From Gammaproteobacteria bacterium (GTDB lineage: Bacteria > Pseudomonadota > Gammaproteobacteria > Eutrophobiales > Eutrophobiaceae): 64,000 nt of DNA. Position numbers and translations under genes: made by a program. The stretch's first letter is position 1, and every line of letters begins with the position of its first letter. Location: positions 1 through 64,000 of the forward strand of contig JAPOQU010000079.1 of the NCBI GenBank assembly GCA_026710545.1, read 5' to 3'. Positions 19,280-27,807 of this stretch are shown piece after piece. The notes below the pieces were generated by a model. It was not told the origin of the DNA. It saw nothing but the letters and a program-made list of their open reading frames with translations, and searched no databases.

Positions 19280-19326
19280 ATTCCCGCTCCCCGCTTACGA
19301 CATGCGGGGACAAGCTTCGCGGGAAT
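19280..19326. terminator. Nested hairpin repeat between convergent hsdR and mccA, possible bidirectional terminator
   Basis: Outer stem ATTCCCGC (19280-19287) pairs with GCGGGAAT (19319-19326) and inner stem TCCCCGC (19288-19294) with GCGGGGA (19304-19310). It is a dispersed-repeat type hairpin located exactly between two convergent genes. There is no T-tract, so Rho-independent termination is uncertain. Confidence 0.5.
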
Positions 19327-19340
19327 GGTAGTAGTAGTTC

Positions 19341-21455
19341 CTACTTGTCAGTAAGCACTAACAGTTCCACCCCATCTTCCACCATGTCCCCGGCCCGGTA
19401 GTGTATGGCCTGCACCGTACCGTCGCGGGGCGCGACAATGGTGTGTTCAATCTTCATGGCCTCCAGTACCAGCAGCGTATCGCCTTTCCTGACCTGCTGT
19501 CCTTCGCCTGCCATCACTTCGATGATCGTGCCGGGCATAGGGGAGATGAGGTTGCCGGTTGCTTCCTCATCTATGGAATCGCCGCCACCTGATAGCCGTT
19601 TCAACCGGAAGGTATTTCCCGCTTCAAAGATTACCAGGTGGTCATGGTCTTCAACCACGTCGGCGCGCCGTTGCGTCCCGTCCATGATCGCCGTCAGACT
19701 GCCGTCCGCTTCCAGCCGGCCGGATGCGTAAATCAATTGGCCGCCAGCCCTGATGATGTAAGCATCTGCGGCATAACCCGGCGCCTGGCCCGGCATATTA
19801 TGAGACGAGAGCAGGGGCGTCGAATTATTTTCTGCCGGGGACGGACTTAAGTCCGTCCCCCGACCTGCGCCTGCGTGATTACCTCGGCCTGCCCGTATGA
19901 TGCAGACCTTTGACTCCCCGGTTCCGTCGTGGAAACTGAAGCGCTCTTCTTCAACCAGGTTGGGCCGCCAACCGTCCGTTGCCCACCAGGGAGAAGTGGG
20001 GTCGGCTGAAGATGCCGCTTTTTGCGCGGCCAGGGATGCGCGCCGAAGAACGTGGTACAGCGCGGCCAGGCCGAGGACATCGGAGGGCGCAGGCGTTTTT
20101 TCAGGAAACAGGTCGACGTTATGACGCTCGATAAAGCCGGTATCGAAGTCCGCCGCCCGGTATGCCTCGTGGGAGATGACCGATACGAGAAAATCAATGT
20201 TGGTCATAACCCCGACAACCTGTGTCCGGCCCAGGGACTCAAGCGCGCGCCGCAGACAGTCTCCCCGGTCATTGCCCCAAACGATCAGTTTCGCGATCAG
20301 CGGATCATAATGCACGGAGATGGAGTCTCCTTCCCGCACCCCGGTATCTACCCGCACGTTGGATGTTTCAGCCGGAAAGCGCAGGTGTCTCAGGCTACCG
20401 GTGGACGGCAGGAAACCGTTATCCGGGTCCTCTGCGTAGATACGCGCCTCCAGCGCGTGGCCGTTGATGGCAAGCTGGTCCTGGCTTGCCGGCAGGCGTT
20501 CGCCTGCGGCGACCCGCAGTTGCCATTCGACCAGGTCCAGGCCAGTGATGAATTCGGTCACCGGGTGCTCGACCTGCAGGCGGGTGTTCATTTCCATGAA
20601 ATAGAACGCGCCGTCCGAATTGACGATGAACTCGACCGTGCCGGCCCCGGTGTAATCGATGGCCCGGGCTGCGCTGATTGCAGCGTCGCCCATTGCGCTG
20701 CGCGTTTCATCCGTCATGCCGGGCGCCGAGGCTTCTTCCAGTACCTTTTGATGGCGGCGCTGGATCGAGCAGTCCCGTTCAAACAGGTGTACCGCATTGC
20801 CCTGTTGATCGCAGAAGATCTGTATCTCGATGTGCCGGGGCTGTTCCAGGTATTTTTCCAGCAGCATCCTGTCGTCATTGAACGCGCCCAGCGCTTCCCG
20901 CTTTGCCGAACGCAGCGCTTCGCTGAATTCCGCCGCGCTGTTCACTACCCGCATGCCCCTGCCGCCGCCGCCTGCGGATGCCTTGAGCATGACCGGAAAA
21001 CCGATTTTTTCCGCCTCGCCCAGGAAGAACGCTTCCTCCTGGTTGTCGCCGTGGTAACCGGGGACAAGGGGGATGCCGGCCTGCTGCATGATGGTTTTGG
21101 CCGCGCTTTTGGATCCCATGGACTCGATTGCCCGGGGTGACGGACCGATGAAGGTGATACCGGCGCCCCCGCAGGCTTCGGCAAAACCGGCATTCTCCGA
21201 GAGGAAACCGTAGCCTGGATGGATCGCCTCCGCGCCGCTGCGTTCAGCCGCCCTAATCAGTTTTTCCGCGGCCAGGTAACTGTCCCGGGCCGGCGCCGGC
21301 CCGATGGCGACGGCTTCATCGGCCAGATTCACATGGCGCGCATTGACGTCCGCCTCGGAATACACCGCGACCGTCCCGACACCCAGCCTCTTTGCGGTAT
21401 GGATAATGCGGCAGGCAATCTCGCCGCGGTTGGCGATTAATATCTTGTCGAACAT
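19341..21455 (-). CDS. liuD: Methylcrotonyl-CoA carboxylase biotin-containing subunit (alpha)
   Basis: About 704 residues from MFDKILIANRGEIACRI, the conserved start of biotin carboxylases; a longer reading from 21485 is unnecessary. It contains the biotin carboxylase domain (1-450; GGGGRGMRVV ATP loop, EMNTRLQVEHPVTE), a linker/BT domain and a C-terminal biotinyl domain with VLEAMKIEH (biotin Lys about 668). It carboxylates biotin and, with LiuB, converts 3-methylcrotonyl-CoA to 3-methylglutaconyl-CoA in leucine catabolism. The linker around residue 540 includes GTDLSPSP, encoded by an in-frame palindromic repeat (19837-19860). Last gene of the liu operon. Confidence 0.93.
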   Translation of the reverse strand: MFDKILIANRGEIACRIIHTAKRLGVGTVAVYSEADVNARHVNLADEAVAIGPAPARDSYLAAEKLIRAAERSGAEAIHPGYGFLSENAGFAEACGGAGITFIGPSPRAIESMGSKSAAKTIMQQAGIPLVPGYHGDNQEEAFFLGEAEKIGFPVMLKASAGGGGRGMRVVNSAAEFSEALRSAKREALGAFNDDRMLLEKYLEQPRHIEIQIFCDQQGNAVHLFERDCSIQRRHQKVLEEASAPGMTDETRSAMGDAAISAARAIDYTGAGTVEFIVNSDGAFYFMEMNTRLQVEHPVTEFITGLDLVEWQLRVAAGERLPASQDQLAINGHALEARIYAEDPDNGFLPSTGSLRHLRFPAETSNVRVDTGVREGDSISVHYDPLIAKLIVWGNDRGDCLRRALESLGRTQVVGVMTNIDFLVSVISHEAYRAADFDTGFIERHNVDLFPEKTPAPSDVLGLAALYHVLRRASLAAQKAASSADPTSPWWATDGWRPNLVEEERFSFHDGTGESKVCIIRAGRGNHAGAGRGTDLSPSPAENNSTPLLSSHNMPGQAPGYAADAYIIRAGGQLIYASGRLEADGSLTAIMDGTQRRADVVEDHDHLVIFEAGNTFRLKRLSGGGDSIDEEATGNLISPMPGTIIEVMAGEGQQVRKGDTLLVLEAMKIEHTIVAPRDGTVQAIHYRAGDMVEDGVELLVLTDK
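19837..19860. repeat. GGGGACGG palindrome inside mccA/liuD
   Basis: A perfect 24-nt palindrome with half-site GGGGACGGACTT, read in frame as Gly-Thr-Asp-Leu-Ser-Pro-Ser-Pro in the carboxylase linker. It is the same family as 2348-2371 and 43519-43542. Confidence 0.85.
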
Positions 21456-21460
21456 TAATT

Positions 21461-21578
21461 TAGCCACAGAGAACACAGAGTTCACAGAGTAGTCCGTGGT
21501 TGTCGTATGATTTCATTGCCGGCCTGTTTATCCTGCCCATCCATATTAATCTCTGTGGTCTCTGTGCCCTCTGTGGCA
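21461..21578. repeat. CACAGAG-type inverted repeat between liuC and liuD
   Basis: The left arm at about 21461-21490 (GCCACAGAG, ACACAGAG, TCACAGAG units) is imperfectly complementary to the right arm at about 21549-21578 (CTCTGTGG, CTCTGTG, CTCTGTGGC units). The same type of element lies in the liuA-liuB gap. It occupies nearly the whole intergenic space inside the operon. Confidence 0.7.
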
Positions 21579-21583
21579 AATTA

Positions 21584-22372
21584 TCACTTCAACCACGCCG
21601 GTTTGCGCTTTTCCAGGAAGGCGGACAGGCCTTCTTTCCCTTCTTCCGAGGCGCGTATATTCGCAATGCTCTCACTGGTCTGTTGCAGGAGTTCCGGGGT
21701 TACCGGCTTGCCCGCTACGTCAAACACCAGTTGTTTTGCCTCTTTCACCGCTTCGGAACTGTTGGCCAGTATGAGATCGATAGTCTTTTCGACGGCCTCA
21801 TCCAGTGCGGATTCATCCATGACCTCGGATATCAAGCCAATCTCTTTTGCCCGTTCGGCGCCGAAACGTTCCGCCGTCTGGAAATAGCGGCGCGCCTGTT
21901 TTTCGCCGATTGCGCGTATCACGTAGGGGCTGATTGTAGCGGGTACCAAGCCAAGTTTTACCTCACTGAACGCAAAGGCGGCAGTGTCCGCGGCCAGTGC
22001 TATATCACAACACGCTACCAGGCCGCAACCGCCGCCCATGGCCGCGCCCTGCACCCTGGCAATGGTGGGAACGGGAAGAAAATTGAGCCTGTAAAGCAGT
22101 TCCGCCAGGGCATTCGCATCGCGCACATTCTCTGCGCGTGTGTACCCGGCCATGCGTTTCATCCAGTCCAGGTCCGCGCCGGCGGAGAAATTTTTGCCGT
22201 TGGAGCGCAATACCATCAGCTTGCAGTCCCGGTCCTGGCGGATTTCATCAAGGGCACGGCTCAGTTCTGCAATAAAATCCTCGTTAAAGGCATTGTGTTT
22301 GTCAGGACGGTTCAGGGTAACCGTGGTTACGCCCCGTTTATCGGTGCTACAGGTGATATATGTGTAAGTCAT
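21584..22372 (-). CDS. liuC: Enoyl-CoA hydratase/isomerase family, probable 3-methylglutaconyl-CoA hydratase
   Basis: About 262 residues from MTYTYITCSTDKRGVTTVTLNRPDKHNAFNEDFI. It has crotonase motifs SNGKNFSAGADLDWM (first oxyanion-hole strand) and VQGAAMGGGCGLVACCDIALAA (second), followed by SEVKLGLVPATISPYV with the catalytic Glu region. It hydrates 3-methylglutaconyl-CoA to HMG-CoA. A reading extended to 22495 runs through a hairpin repeat (22412-22451) and is rejected; ATG at 22372 gives the normal family length. Position between the carboxylase subunits' genes supports LiuC. Confidence 0.9.
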   Translation of the reverse strand: MTYTYITCSTDKRGVTTVTLNRPDKHNAFNEDFIAELSRALDEIRQDRDCKLMVLRSNGKNFSAGADLDWMKRMAGYTRAENVRDANALAELLYRLNFLPVPTIARVQGAAMGGGCGLVACCDIALAADTAAFAFSEVKLGLVPATISPYVIRAIGEKQARRYFQTAERFGAERAKEIGLISEVMDESALDEAVEKTIDLILANSSEAVKEAKQLVFDVAGKPVTPELLQQTSESIANIRASEEGKEGLSAFLEKRKPAWLK

Positions 22373-22411
22373 GTCATTCAGCGTATCGGTGTCTATACAT
22401 TCCCAGTTCCC

Positions 22412-22451
22412 GATATTTGGGGTCAGAGCAATAGCTCTGACCCCAAATATC
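22412..22451. repeat. Perfect GGGGTCAG hairpin between liuB and liuC
   Basis: Arms of 18 bp (GATATTTGGGGTCAGAGC and its complement) around the 4-nt loop AATA form a perfect stem. It lies in the gap between mccB and the enoyl-CoA hydratase gene. In RNA this would be a very stable structure within the liu mRNA and could affect relative expression. Confidence 0.9.
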
Positions 22452-22478
22452 TCACTGTACGTGTTGCGTTCAGTATTG

Positions 22479-24077
22479 TTACATGCGGAACACACCGAAC
22501 CGGGTGTCTTCCCGGGGTGCGTTCAAGGCCGCGTAAATGCCCAGGCCAAGGACCCGGCGGGTGTCCCGCGGCGCGATAATCCCGTCGTCCCACAACCGGG
22601 CGCTGGCGTAATACGGGTGCCCCTGGGTTTCGTACTGCTGGCGTATGGCCGCTTTGAACGCTTCCTGCTCCGTTTCGGGCCAGCTATCCTTCACGTTGTC
22701 CAGTTTTACCTGCGCCAGCACGTTAGCGGCCTGTTCGCCGCCCATGACCGAGATCCTGGCGTTGGGCCAGGTCCACAGGAAGCGCGGACTGTAGGCGCGG
22801 CCGCACATGCCGTAGTTCCCGGCGCCGAAACTGCCGCCGATTATCACGGTAAATTTGGGCACGGAGGTGGTGGCTACCGCGGTCACCATCTTGGCGCCGT
22901 CCTTGGCAATGCCGCCGGCCTCGTACTTTTGTCCCACCATGAAACCGGTGATGTTCTGCAGAAACACCAGGGGGATGTGCCGCTGGCTGCATAATTCGAT
23001 GAAATGCGTTCCCTTGAGGGCCGACTCGGAGAATAAAATGCCGTTATTGGCGACAATGCCCACCGGACAGCCGTAAATATGGGCAAACCCGCAGACCAGG
23101 GTGGTCCCGTACAAAGACTTGAACTCGGCAAATTCGCTGCCGTCCACGATCCGGGCTATGACTTCACGGACATCGAAAGGCTTGCGCGTGTCCGGCGGGA
23201 TGATGCCGTCAATCTCGTCGATTGCGTATGCCGGTTCCTCCGTATCCCTGACCTCGATTCCCTTATGCTTACGGAGATTGAAGTGAGCGATAGACCGTCT
23301 TGCCAACTCCAGGGCATGTCGGTCATTCAGCGCATAATGATCCGTCACGCCGGACCGGCGCGAATGAACCTCCGCGCCACCCAGGTCTTCTGCGCTGACC
23401 ACCTCGCCCGTTGCCGCCTTGACCAGGGGGGGGCCACCGAGAAATATCGTCCCCTGGTTTTTGACTATGATGCTTTCGTCGGACATGGCCGGCACATAGG
23501 CGCCACCGGCAGTACAGGAACCCATGACCACGGCAAGCTGGGGTATACCCCTGGCCGACATGTTGGCCTGGTTGTAGAAGATGCGGCCGAAGTGGTCCCG
23601 GTCCGGGAAGACTTCATCCTGTTTCGGCAGAAATGCGCCGCCGGAATCAACCAGGTAAACACACGGCATGTGGTTCATCCCGGCTATTTCCTGGGCGCGC
23701 AGGTGTTTCTTTACCGTGAGCGGGTAATAGGTGCCGCCCTTGACAGTGGCGTCGTTGGCCACGATCACACACTCGCGTCCGGCGATACGTCCGATACCGG
23801 TAATGATGCCCGCGCCCGGCACGACATCGTCATACATGCCCCAGGCGGCAAGTTGCGACAGTTCCAGGAAGGGCGAACCCGGATCGCACAAGTGTCTTAT
23901 CCGATCACGTGGAAGCAGTTTCCCGCGCCCCAGATGTTTCTTCCTGGCCTTTTCATCGCCACCCTGCGCCACGGTACTGACCTTGTCGTTCAGGTCATCA
24001 ACCAGGGACTGCATGGCTGCAGCATTGGCCTTGAACTCCCCGGACTGGGTATTAACAGATGTCTTAATGATAGTCAT
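22479..24077 (-). CDS. liuB: Methylcrotonyl-CoA carboxylase carboxyltransferase subunit (beta)
   Basis: A 532-residue acyl-CoA carboxyltransferase of standard length. Motifs include [15 protein letters not shown] near the N-terminus, [38 protein letters not shown] (oxyanion loop), [14 protein letters not shown] and the second-domain [12 protein letters not shown] and [20 protein letters not shown]. These are specific to the MCC/geranyl-CoA carboxylase branch rather than propionyl-CoA. It transfers the carboxyl group from biotin on LiuD. Second catabolic gene of the operon, 117 bp after liuA. Confidence 0.95.
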   Translation of the reverse strand: MTIIKTSVNTQSGEFKANAAAMQSLVDDLNDKVSTVAQGGDEKARKKHLGRGKLLPRDRIRHLCDPGSPFLELSQLAAWGMYDDVVPGAGIITGIGRIAGRECVIVANDATVKGGTYYPLTVKKHLRAQEIAGMNHMPCVYLVDSGGAFLPKQDEVFPDRDHFGRIFYNQANMSARGIPQLAVVMGSCTAGGAYVPAMSDESIIVKNQGTIFLGGPPLVKAATGEVVSAEDLGGAEVHSRRSGVTDHYALNDRHALELARRSIAHFNLRKHKGIEVRDTEEPAYAIDEIDGIIPPDTRKPFDVREVIARIVDGSEFAEFKSLYGTTLVCGFAHIYGCPVGIVANNGILFSESALKGTHFIELCSQRHIPLVFLQNITGFMVGQKYEAGGIAKDGAKMVTAVATTSVPKFTVIIGGSFGAGNYGMCGRAYSPRFLWTWPNARISVMGGEQAANVLAQVKLDNVKDSWPETEQEAFKAAIRQQYETQGHPYYASARLWDDGIIAPRDTRRVLGLGIYAALNAPREDTRFGVFRM

Positions 24078-24084
24078 GATTAAT

Positions 24085-24189
24085 GTTTGCTACAGGGAAC
24101 ACCGGGATCACAGAGCAGTGTGTTGTGAAAATTTGAGAGTGATATTCATTCCGTCTTTTTCTCTGTGTCCTCTGTGCCCTCTGTGGCCA
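24085..24189. repeat. CACAGAG-type inverted repeat between liuA and liuB
   Basis: A degenerate left arm (about 24090-24117, ending TCACAGAG) and right arm (24159-24189: CTCTGTG, CTCTGTG, CTCTGTGGC) form an imperfect inverted repeat of the same family as 21461-21578. It fills the gap between isovaleryl-CoA dehydrogenase and the carboxyltransferase gene. Confidence 0.6.
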
Positions 24190-24194
24190 TCAAT

Positions 24195-25367
24195 TCACGC
24201 CGTTTCCTCGAAAAGTTCGCGACCGATGAGCATGCGCCGGATTTCGCTGGTGCCGGCGCCGATCTCGTACAGTTTTGCATCGCGCAGGAGTCGCCCGGTG
24301 GGGAATTCGTTGATGTAGCCGTTGCCGCCCAGGGCCTGAATAGCCTCCAGCGCCATCCAGGTGGCTTTCTCCGCTGCATAGAGAATGGCGCCGGCGGCGT
24401 CCTTGCGGGCCGTCTCTCCCCGGTCACAGGCCGCAGCGACCGCGTAGACATACGCGCGGCAGGCATTCAAGGTGGTGTACATGTCGGCGATTTTCCCCTG
24501 CATCAGTTGAAATTCGCCAATGGGGCGGTTGAATTGCCTGCGTTCGTGCACGTAGGGTATGACCACGTCCATACAGGCCTGCATGAGACCCAGCGGACCG
24601 CCGGCAAGTACGGCCCGCTCGTAATCCAGGCCGCTCATCAGCACCTTGACGCCTTCGTTGACCCTGCCCAGGACATTTTCTTCAGGGACTTCACAGTCCT
24701 CGAACACCAGTTCACAGGTGTTTGAGCCGCGCATGCCCAACTTGTCCAGTTTCTGTGCGGTGGAGAACCCGGTGAAACCACTCTCAATGATAAACGCGGT
24801 GATGCCGCGCGCACCTGCATCGGGGTCTGTCTTTGCGTAGACGACAAGGGTGTGGGCATCGGGCCCGTTGGTGATCCACATCTTGGTACCGTTAAGGATG
24901 TACCTCTCACCTTTGCTGTCCGCCCGCAGGCGCATACCCACCACGTCGGACCCGGCGCCCGTTTCGGACATGGCCAGTGCGCCCACCTGTTCCCCACTGA
25001 TCAGTCCGGGCAGGTATTTTTGTTTTTGCGATTCATTGCCGTTGCGCCGAACCTGGTTGACACAGAGATTGGAATGGGCGCCGTATGACAGGCCGACTGA
25101 AGCGGAAGCACGGCTGACCTCCTCCATGGCGAGCACATGCTCCAGGTAGCCCATCGCCGCGCCGCCGTATTCTTCCTCAACCGTGATGCCCAGCAACCCC
25201 ACTTCGCCGAATTTACGCCACAGTTGCGAGGGAAATTCATTGGTCCTGTCAATTTCTTCCGCCAGCGGAGCGATCTCCATTTGTGCAAAGTCATGTACCG
25301 AGTCACGCAGCATGGCGGCGGTTTCGCCCAGGTTAAAGTTCAATCCAGGGTAATCTGCAGTTCCCAT
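24195..25367 (-). CDS. liuA: Isovaleryl-CoA dehydrogenase
   Basis: A 390-residue FAD acyl-CoA dehydrogenase. Signatures include [29 protein letters not shown] (FAD/substrate loop), [18 protein letters not shown], the IVD-type catalytic Glu region [15 protein letters not shown], and [42 protein letters not shown]. It oxidises isovaleryl-CoA to 3-methylcrotonyl-CoA and passes electrons to ETF. First catabolic gene of the operon; a LiuR-type palindrome (25381-25395) lies 14 bp upstream of its start. Confidence 0.95.
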   Translation of the reverse strand: MGTADYPGLNFNLGETAAMLRDSVHDFAQMEIAPLAEEIDRTNEFPSQLWRKFGEVGLLGITVEEEYGGAAMGYLEHVLAMEEVSRASASVGLSYGAHSNLCVNQVRRNGNESQKQKYLPGLISGEQVGALAMSETGAGSDVVGMRLRADSKGERYILNGTKMWITNGPDAHTLVVYAKTDPDAGARGITAFIIESGFTGFSTAQKLDKLGMRGSNTCELVFEDCEVPEENVLGRVNEGVKVLMSGLDYERAVLAGGPLGLMQACMDVVIPYVHERRQFNRPIGEFQLMQGKIADMYTTLNACRAYVYAVAAACDRGETARKDAAGAILYAAEKATWMALEAIQALGGNGYINEFPTGRLLRDAKLYEIGAGTSEIRRMLIGRELFEETA

Positions 25368-25380
25368 AATGGTCTTATAT

Positions 25381-25395
25381 TTACGTTAACGTCAA
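25381..25395. promoter_or_regulatory. LiuR-type operator upstream of liuA
   Basis: TTACGTTAACGTCAA is a near copy of the perfect palindrome at 25816. It is placed between liuR and liuA just ahead of the liuA start, as expected for MerR-type control of the catabolic genes. Confidence 0.75.
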
Positions 25396-25415
25396 TATTG
25401 CAGAAACTTATTGTT

Positions 25416-25796
25416 TCAGTCCGCATTTTCCAGAAGCTTGTCCAGGCACTTCTGCTCCACTTCATCCATCAGCTTGAGAGTGGCTTCCATAGCGTTCATT
25501 TTTTCCAGTAAAGCGCTCCTGTGCTGAGTGATCTTTTGGCACAGACGTAACAGTTGCCGGGTGTCATCAGATTGCGACGGATCATACATGTCTATGATAT
25601 CACGGCATTCTTCCAGGGAAAATCCGAGCTTCTTGCCGCGCAGGGTGAGCATCAGGCGGGTTTTGTCACGCTCCGAGAAAATGCGGGTCTGGCCTCTCTT
25701 GGCCGGGGCGAGCAAGCCTTTACTCTCGTAGAACCGCAGCGCCCTGTGCGTCACGTTAAACTGGCCGGCAAGGTCTTGTATGGAATAGCCTGTCAT
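25416..25796 (-). CDS. liuR: MerR-family transcriptional regulator LiuR
   Basis: A 126-residue MerR regulator: N-terminal winged HTH with YSIQDLAGQFNVTHRALRFYESKGLLAPAKRGQTRIFSERD, then GKKLGFSLEECRDIIDMYDPS and a C-terminal coiled coil. This is the form seen for LiuR, the regulator of branched-chain amino acid degradation in gamma- and betaproteobacteria. It heads the operon and is flanked on both sides by copies of its expected operator, suggesting autoregulation and separate control of liuA. Confidence 0.92.
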   Translation of the reverse strand: MTGYSIQDLAGQFNVTHRALRFYESKGLLAPAKRGQTRIFSERDKTRLMLTLRGKKLGFSLEECRDIIDMYDPSQSDDTRQLLRLCQKITQHRSALLEKMNAMEATLKLMDEVEQKCLDKLLENAD

Positions 25797-25815
25797 TAAC
25801 CAATACGCAGTTGCT

Positions 25816-25829
25816 TTACGTTAACGTAA
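25816..25829. promoter_or_regulatory. LiuR-type operator upstream of liuR
   Basis: TTACGTTAACGTAA is a perfect 14-bp palindrome 20 bp upstream of the liuR start. Together with the copy at 25381 it fits the reported LiuR consensus (ACGT-AACGT type). Confidence 0.82.
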
Positions 25830-25967
25830 CTATAGTAGTTAATTTCACAAAGAGCAAGCGCTGCTTGAAAAGAACAAATACCACCATAAATACCCGGGTC
25901 CGGTGAAGAATGGAACAGAGAGCTGATCCTCTATCACCCATGGACCGGTACAGCAGCGAGGTTAACT

Positions 25968-26522
25968 TTATTCGGTAGCGATACCCAGTATGATAGCGGT
26001 GGAACAGTGATAAATCGTGCTGGTCTCCATGCCGACACACCAGTTAATGTCATTATTGGAAAAGGCGCGGTAGGGTGGAGTATCGTTTACGTTGTTGTTA
26101 CACAGGCAGCGGCCGCAGGACGTCTTGCCGCAGCAGTCGTTGTAGGAAATGATGTAGTTCAGGTTGTCCGCCGGGTTCCTGCATGTGCCGATCCAGGTCA
26201 TGGGGTTCATACTGGTGCCGGGAGGGCAGGAATTGTGGGTGCCGCCGCAACAACTGCAGAGAAAGCCGTCGATGGCGCAATAGCGCCAGTAATCGCAGGA
26301 TGCGGGATCGCCCGGGTCTGCGTCAGGGTCAGCGCTGGTTTGCGGCGCCACCCCGTGGTAGCCGCTGCCGCCTCCCGTGTCCGCGGCCCGGGCCACCGGC
26401 AACAGGGGGAGTGCCGCACCGCCGGCGAGGGTCAACCCTATTTTCCTCAACAGATGCCGGCGCGAGGTGTTACCGGCAACCCGGCGCGCGAATTTTTCGG
26501 TTATTTTGTCGAACCAATACAT
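25968..26522 (-). CDS. aauA: Amine dehydrogenase light (TTQ) subunit, aromatic-amine-dehydrogenase type
   Basis: A 184-residue periplasmic protein with a twin-arginine signal (SRRHLLRKIG, then a hydrophobic stretch to ARA). The mature part is rich in Cys (disulphides) and keeps the residues needed for tryptophan tryptophylquinone: Trp110 (MTWIGTC) and Trp161 (INWCVG), plus Asp85 (AIDG) and Asp129 (NDCCG). CDYWRYCAIDGFLCSCCGG is closer to aromatic amine dehydrogenase than to methylamine dehydrogenase. It oxidatively deaminates a primary amine, passing electrons to a periplasmic copper protein or cytochrome. The heavy subunit gene is 64 bp upstream; maturation genes are not in the window. Confidence 0.92.
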   Translation of the reverse strand: MYWFDKITEKFARRVAGNTSRRHLLRKIGLTLAGGAALPLLPVARAADTGGGSGYHGVAPQTSADPDADPGDPASCDYWRYCAIDGFLCSCCGGTHNSCPPGTSMNPMTWIGTCRNPADNLNYIISYNDCCGKTSCGRCLCNNNVNDTPPYRAFSNNDINWCVGMETSTIYHCSTAIILGIATE

Positions 26523-26586
26523 TTAACCAGCCTCTTCCATCATGTTAAATCCTGCTCCCGGCGGGGTTGATACGTTTCGGAACCCG

Positions 26587-27735
26587 TCATCTTGAAGCGT
26601 GAAGAATGAACGGCGTCTCAAACGCCCTGCCGCCGATAAAGCGCAACCATTCACCCGTGTCCGCGGAATAAACATCCAGATCCATATTGGCGTTGGTTAC
26701 AACCAGGAATGGTTGCTCTCCCTGGGTCACCTCGATTGAAACACCCCATTCCTTCAGGGTCATGCGTTCCAGTCGCTTTTCTGAAGCCACATCGTAGATC
26801 CAGACCTCGCTGCCGCCGCCTTTATGGGAACCGTTTTCTCCGTCAGGGTGCATCAGCACGAACAAGCGCCTGCTGGCCTCATGGGCGGTAGCAATCTGCC
26901 AGCCGCCGGGACGCCAGTTCGCCTGCCGGTCCTGCTCCTGTAACAATGACCAGGCCTCCGGCATTGCGGGATCTGCTGCATTCATGTCGACCGGATGCAC
27001 CATGCCTTTGAATGAAGGAAAATAATATATTCCGTCTATGACTGCCGGCTTGGCAAAGACAGGATCGGTATCGGCATTGAAGAAAGCGCCGCTACGTTCC
27101 TGTTTCACCTGCTTGCCGTTCTCATCCAGGTGGGTGACCAGCATGGTGTTATCGCCGCACAGGCTGCCGAAACTGCGTTGTTTCGACGGGTAGATCATGC
27201 TGCAGCCGCCTATGGAGACTTCCGCCAGGAACGCGCGTTTATCGATATCAACAACGCTGACCGAAGTGGCGGGCGTAAAGTTGTACAGCAACAGGAACTT
27301 TTCATTGTCCAGAAACTGCAGCGTATTCTTGTGGGTAACGATCATGCCGCGCTTGGCGCCCGGCAGGATGACTTCGCCGATGGGGGCCAGATTGACCTTG
27401 TCGTAGATGCTGATCAGGTCCGTCCTCTCTCCGCGCATCCGCCGGGAATATATCGATTCCGCCACGTACACTTCCGAACGGGTCGCCGCCGCGAGAAACG
27501 ACGGAAAATGGGAGGAAGGCAAGGAACCCTTGTAGTTCCTGTTCTCTGCCGCCACGTCGACCAGCACCACTTTGGCGTCACTCAGCGAGAAAAAATTGGT
27601 GTCGTGGGCAAACACCCAGGTGTCCGGGTAGCTTGACGGCAGGGTTTCTACCTTGGGAATCGTTTCCACCGGCAATTCAGCCATTGCCGCCATGCTGCCG
27701 ATAACCAGCACCAGGCCGAGTATGGCGCGTTTCAT
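26587..27735 (-). CDS. aauB: Amine dehydrogenase heavy subunit (beta-propeller)
   Basis: A 382-residue protein with a Sec signal peptide (MKRAILGLVLVIGSMAAMA). It is a seven-bladed propeller with typical segments SFLAAATRSEVYVAESIYSRRMRGERTDLISIYD, PGAKRG, GGCSMIYP and HPDGENGSHKGGGSEVWIYD, matching methylamine/aromatic amine dehydrogenase alpha chains. It supports the light chain in an alpha2beta2 complex in the periplasm. It lies 73 bp downstream of a TonB receptor gene and directly upstream of the light chain gene, so the three may be one transcript. mauE/mauD/mauG-type genes, usually next in such operons, are missing. Confidence 0.92.
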   Translation of the reverse strand: MKRAILGLVLVIGSMAAMAELPVETIPKVETLPSSYPDTWVFAHDTNFFSLSDAKVVLVDVAAENRNYKGSLPSSHFPSFLAAATRSEVYVAESIYSRRMRGERTDLISIYDKVNLAPIGEVILPGAKRGMIVTHKNTLQFLDNEKFLLLYNFTPATSVSVVDIDKRAFLAEVSIGGCSMIYPSKQRSFGSLCGDNTMLVTHLDENGKQVKQERSGAFFNADTDPVFAKPAVIDGIYYFPSFKGMVHPVDMNAADPAMPEAWSLLQEQDRQANWRPGGWQIATAHEASRRLFVLMHPDGENGSHKGGGSEVWIYDVASEKRLERMTLKEWGVSIEVTQGEQPFLVVTNANMDLDVYSADTGEWLRFIGGRAFETPFILHASR

Positions 27736-27807
27736 ATTGATCTCCCCATTACACGTACATGACTGCCCGGCGGTGCTGCGACCGCCAGGTATGTTTATTA
27801 TGGCATA

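Noticed and set aside
22373-22495. An N-terminal extension of the liuC enoyl-CoA hydratase
   Set aside because: The extra 41 codons run through a perfect dispersed hairpin (22412-22451); the crotonase family begins at ATG 22372.
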